Source of the DNA: Byssochlamys sp. IMV 00236
Lineage: Eukaryota > Ascomycota > Eurotiomycetes > Eurotiales > Thermoascaceae
NCBI GenBank assembly: GCA_001931875.2
Contig: MSJH02000544.1
Span: 496,001 to 560,000 of the forward strand
Direction: 5' to 3'
Length of the DNA stretch: 64,000 nt
In this document: positions 59,772-64,000 of the stretch, in pieces
How positions within the stretch are numbered: the first letter of the stretch is position 1
How the letters are laid out: each line of letters opens with the position of its first letter
Notes under the pieces: model-generated
Databases searched by the model: none
Told to the model about the DNA's origin: nothing
The model's input: only the letters and a program-made list of their open reading frames with translations
Translations under genes and position numbers: made by a program

Positions 59772-60373
59772 ATGGCTACCGAGGGAATACGAACGGCTTC
59801 GGGTATGTGACTTCTATCTCTGCTTCCTAAGTCTCAGCCGCTTGCTGGAAATGGCATCGTCTCAAGCAATATGGATGCTTAATTACGCGTTGCATCCTTT
59901 CGGTCCGAAGCTGACTGCGACTCTTAGAAGCCAATGATGTGCTTGGGGCTGAGGAGAAGAATGGTCCTACCAAGGATGTTGAGTCACAGCAGAGAAGTCC
60001 TCGAGTGACTGATGAACCGAAGCCTGATGAGAAATTTGCTGCTCTCGGAGAAACAGAGGCATTGCAACCGCCAACAACGGAAGATAGTAATGGGCCGAAA
60101 ACTGGTGAAAAGAGGCCGATCAATGGAAGCGATAACTCAGGGAATGGAAATAAGGATGGCGAGCAAAGTGGTGAATCTTCAGAAAAGAAGCAGAAGGCTG
60201 AGCAACCCTCCGAAGCAGAATATCGACCAGTCGATCCCTCTGCATCTAATGACGGAGAGAAGAAAAAGCAGCCTGGTCGGCCAAAGAAACTGAAGGATGC
60301 CTCAAAGAAGCCAACCCCACGCTCCACGGAAGGGATTGGAAGCCGGACGAGGAGCCGGACCAAGGCAACGTGA
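59772..60373 (+). CDS. small AT-hook, disordered nuclear protein
   Basis: Two exons (59772-59802 and 59928-60373) joined by a 125-bp GT-AG intron give 158 residues: MATEGIRTASEANDVLGAEEK opens it. The protein is highly charged (Glu, Lys, Asp, Ser) with no folded domain. Near the C-terminus QPGRPKKLKD is an AT-hook core (GRPKK), followed by a basic RSRTKAT-like tail. AT-hooks bind the minor groove of AT-rich DNA, as in HMGA proteins, so a chromatin role is inferred. The start is chosen because it restores frame continuity across the intron; the second ATG (59939) alone would drop the first exon. Confidence 0.7.
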
Positions 60374-60980
60374 CTGCGAGACTGTTTAAAACCGGCTTCC
60401 TCCTTCGTTACAAAGCAGATGTCTGGACTTTTTTTCCCCCTTTCCCTCTCTTCCCCAAGTCAGCTCATTCTTCCTCTATCCTAGAAACCCGAGCCTGGCT
60501 CTTTACGAACAGACATCACCCGCTCGGTCCATTCTACCTACCACAATAGCCAAATCTAGAGTCTCTGGACGCACAGGTCTAGTTGTCTAATCTGTCGATC
60601 GCATTCCCTCAACACTTTCAGTAGTCGCACGAAATTCCGGTTCTAACCCGTGATCTCCAATTGTTCAAATCTTGTTGGTCGATCAATGCCTTTGCTGTAG
60701 GAAATACTCCGTATACGGTTTGCCGTAGTTAGGCAGAGTAAGGGTCCATGGATGGCAAATCATCAGCATATACATAGCTACATAGCTACCTGGGTAACTG
60801 GTTGCTTGTGAGTGGCCACCGGTGTCGGAGGGGAAGAACAATTGCCCCCCGATGTCGCCGGAAATGGAAATTCTAGTCCCCCGCGGGCGGATCGCTGAGT
60901 CAATAGATTATTGCTGCCCGCTTTGGCATATACTTGCACAACTTCTTTTTGTCAAGCAAATAAAACCGTTGACGCTGAAT
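60374..60980. other. intergenic: promoter of LYS1-like gene
   Basis: 0.6 kb containing the 3' end of the AT-hook gene and the Lys1 promoter. Short repeats ACATAGCT near 60773-60788. No gene seen. Confidence 0.55.
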
Positions 60981-62643
<1,663 letters not shown>

Positions 62644-63959
62644 TCTTGGAGCGCTCGAATGCCGATCATCTCGTCCTCGTGATGAAGTCCAGAAACACTC
62701 GAGAATTCACTTCGTGTTGACGTTTTCCATAAAGAAAATGGCCTCCAGTGCCGACAGGTGTATAGGATGCATATATTAGACGTGGATTTACTATGGAAAT
62801 AGTTGTTACATAACTACGCGTGATGTATTCGCGTTACGCACCGGATCACTATAACTCTGTCCCCGATCAGGTAGACCGTCAGGTAGTAAAAGAGAAGACT
62901 AGCATCCCGGATGGTGGTAGGTATATTGGAGTCATGACCGCGTAGAACGAAGCCGAGGCTAGACTTTCGCAGACAATCTACCAGGTATAGCTGATCGGCA
63001 GGATTGTCTTCAGCCGGCGTCGATCATTTAGCGGCGACGGCTTCATCCGGAGATAGACCAGACGAACCCTGCCATTTTTCTCGGTTGCAGAAAAAGAAGA
63101 AGAACAAGGAGACTGTTTAGCTGTGGAATGCTGTCTACTATAGACGATGCGATGAGATTTTCTCGATTTTCTAGCAGCGAGCTTACTTGTTTGAGATACA
63201 CATAACCTGAGTCGCTACATAAGTATGTATTAACCCCGGTCACCCCGCGCGGCTACTGCGGCCAGCCGTCGCCGACTTGCAGTAACAGAAGTCGACGAAC
63301 TTCTTCGCTGCAGAAGGAAACAGGGGGGAAGAGATCCCATGGATGGCTTTCAAATCGATCATCTTTGCAACCGCATGATCGGGTACATATCAAGCGAGCC
63401 TCATGAAATCCACACTAGATATCAATACAATCGAACGGCTGAGAACGCGTGGAGATCAATTCAATAATGGGTCTCTGGGGTTCGGAGATGCCGCCCCTCC
63501 GACGCCTGGAGAGAGTGGTGCTTGGCACGCATCGACACCGCTGCATTCTACTGCTCCTTTTTCTTCCTATCTTTCCGGTGAAAGAGACAGATTCCCACGG
63601 CCGATTGATTCGCGGTATCTCGAAGCTGGGCAAGGTCTTCCAGGTTTGTTTTCCGTGTTCTTCACCCGCTGGCCACAACCCAGCAAGTCCTACTGACATC
63701 TTCCCGACGCCGCAGTGATATAACCGACCGGGAAGATAGGGAGCATTTATATTCTCAGAGGGGGCTGTGGAGGATATCCAAAGAGAATCGCCCCAAGGGG
63801 CGGGGTCCAGTTTGACGTTTACAATCTTTGGCCCTTGTTCCCCAGCTCACCTCCGCTGCTCGCCTGCCAGGACTCGAGAGAAATGATCCCCATGCTTGCT
63901 AGCCGACCTCCTGCCATTTCCTGTATATAACCACCGATCGCTACATTGTCTCGACTTTC
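62644..63959. other. intergenic: 3' flank of Lys1 and promoter of next gene
   Basis: 1.3 kb with small unsupported frames (63043-63243, 63403-63718). A TATATAA-type box occurs near 63923 about 35 bp before an ATG at 63960. Confidence 0.5.
63922..63930 (+). promoter_or_regulatory. TATA-like box
   Basis: GTATATAAC lies about 35 bp upstream of the ATG at 63960. Confidence 0.45.
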
Positions 63960-64000
63960 ATGCCCGACAAGCCTGCCACTGTTGCCGCATATGCGGCGGG
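63960..64000 (+). CDS. partial gene, N-terminal 13 codons
   Basis: An ATG with an open frame (MPDKPATVAAYAA) continues to the window end. The TATA-like box about 35 bp upstream and the position support a gene start. Family cannot be told from so little. Confidence 0.5.
   Translation, partial: MPDKPATVAAYAA

Overview
The window is nuclear DNA from a filamentous ascomycete, most likely of the Aspergillus/Penicillium group (Eurotiales). Support comes from short 50-120 bp GT-AG introns, closely packed genes on both strands, fungal-only protein families (Atg22-like MFS, Dal5-type MFS, Def1, AAA-pathway Lys1), and a large AT-rich block nearly devoid of CA and TG dinucleotides, the mark of repeat-induced point mutation (RIP). 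Species is inferred from style, not proven.

Layout. 1-11.2 kb: a Ser/Pro-rich hypothetical protein (-), a type I metacaspase (-, at least 9 exons), a membrane protein (+) and a nuclear-looking acidic/basic protein (+). 11.2-27.2 kb: a three-level nest of dead transposons. A hAT DNA transposon (8-bp target duplication ATACCTAG, ends TAGGGGT) is split by a Ty3/gypsy LTR element (255-bp LTRs, TATAA duplication), which is split by a second Ty3/gypsy chromovirus (433-bp LTRs, TTAAG duplication). The interior is saturated with RIP and has no open reading frame of useful length, but reverse transcriptase, RNase H, integrase, chromodomain and hAT transposase remain recognisable when stops are read through. 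The inner element also carries the relic of an extra, antisense, Cys-rich ORF.

27.9-49.3 kb: a transport-rich block. It holds an SP-family sugar transporter (-), a Ure2-like glutathione S-transferase with a presequence-like N-terminus (+), a GH3 beta-N-acetylglucosaminidase fused to two GNAT domains (-), an Atg22-like transporter (+), a DHA1 drug:H+ antiporter (-), a tiny secreted Gly/Asp-rich protein (-), a Dal5/ACS-type transporter (-) and a second DHA1 transporter (-). Five MFS genes in 21 kb and long spacers give it an accessory look. One 20-N assembly gap lies at 47.25 kb.

51.7-62.6 kb: a conserved housekeeping block with an Osh4/Kes1-type oxysterol-binding protein (+), RNA polymerase II degradation factor Def1 (-), a conserved probably mitochondrial protein (+), an AT-hook protein (+) and lysine-forming saccharopine dehydrogenase Lys1 (+). 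The last 41 bases hold the first codons of another gene. Multi-exon models were built by hand from splice sites and family knowledge; each one summed to a whole number of codons.
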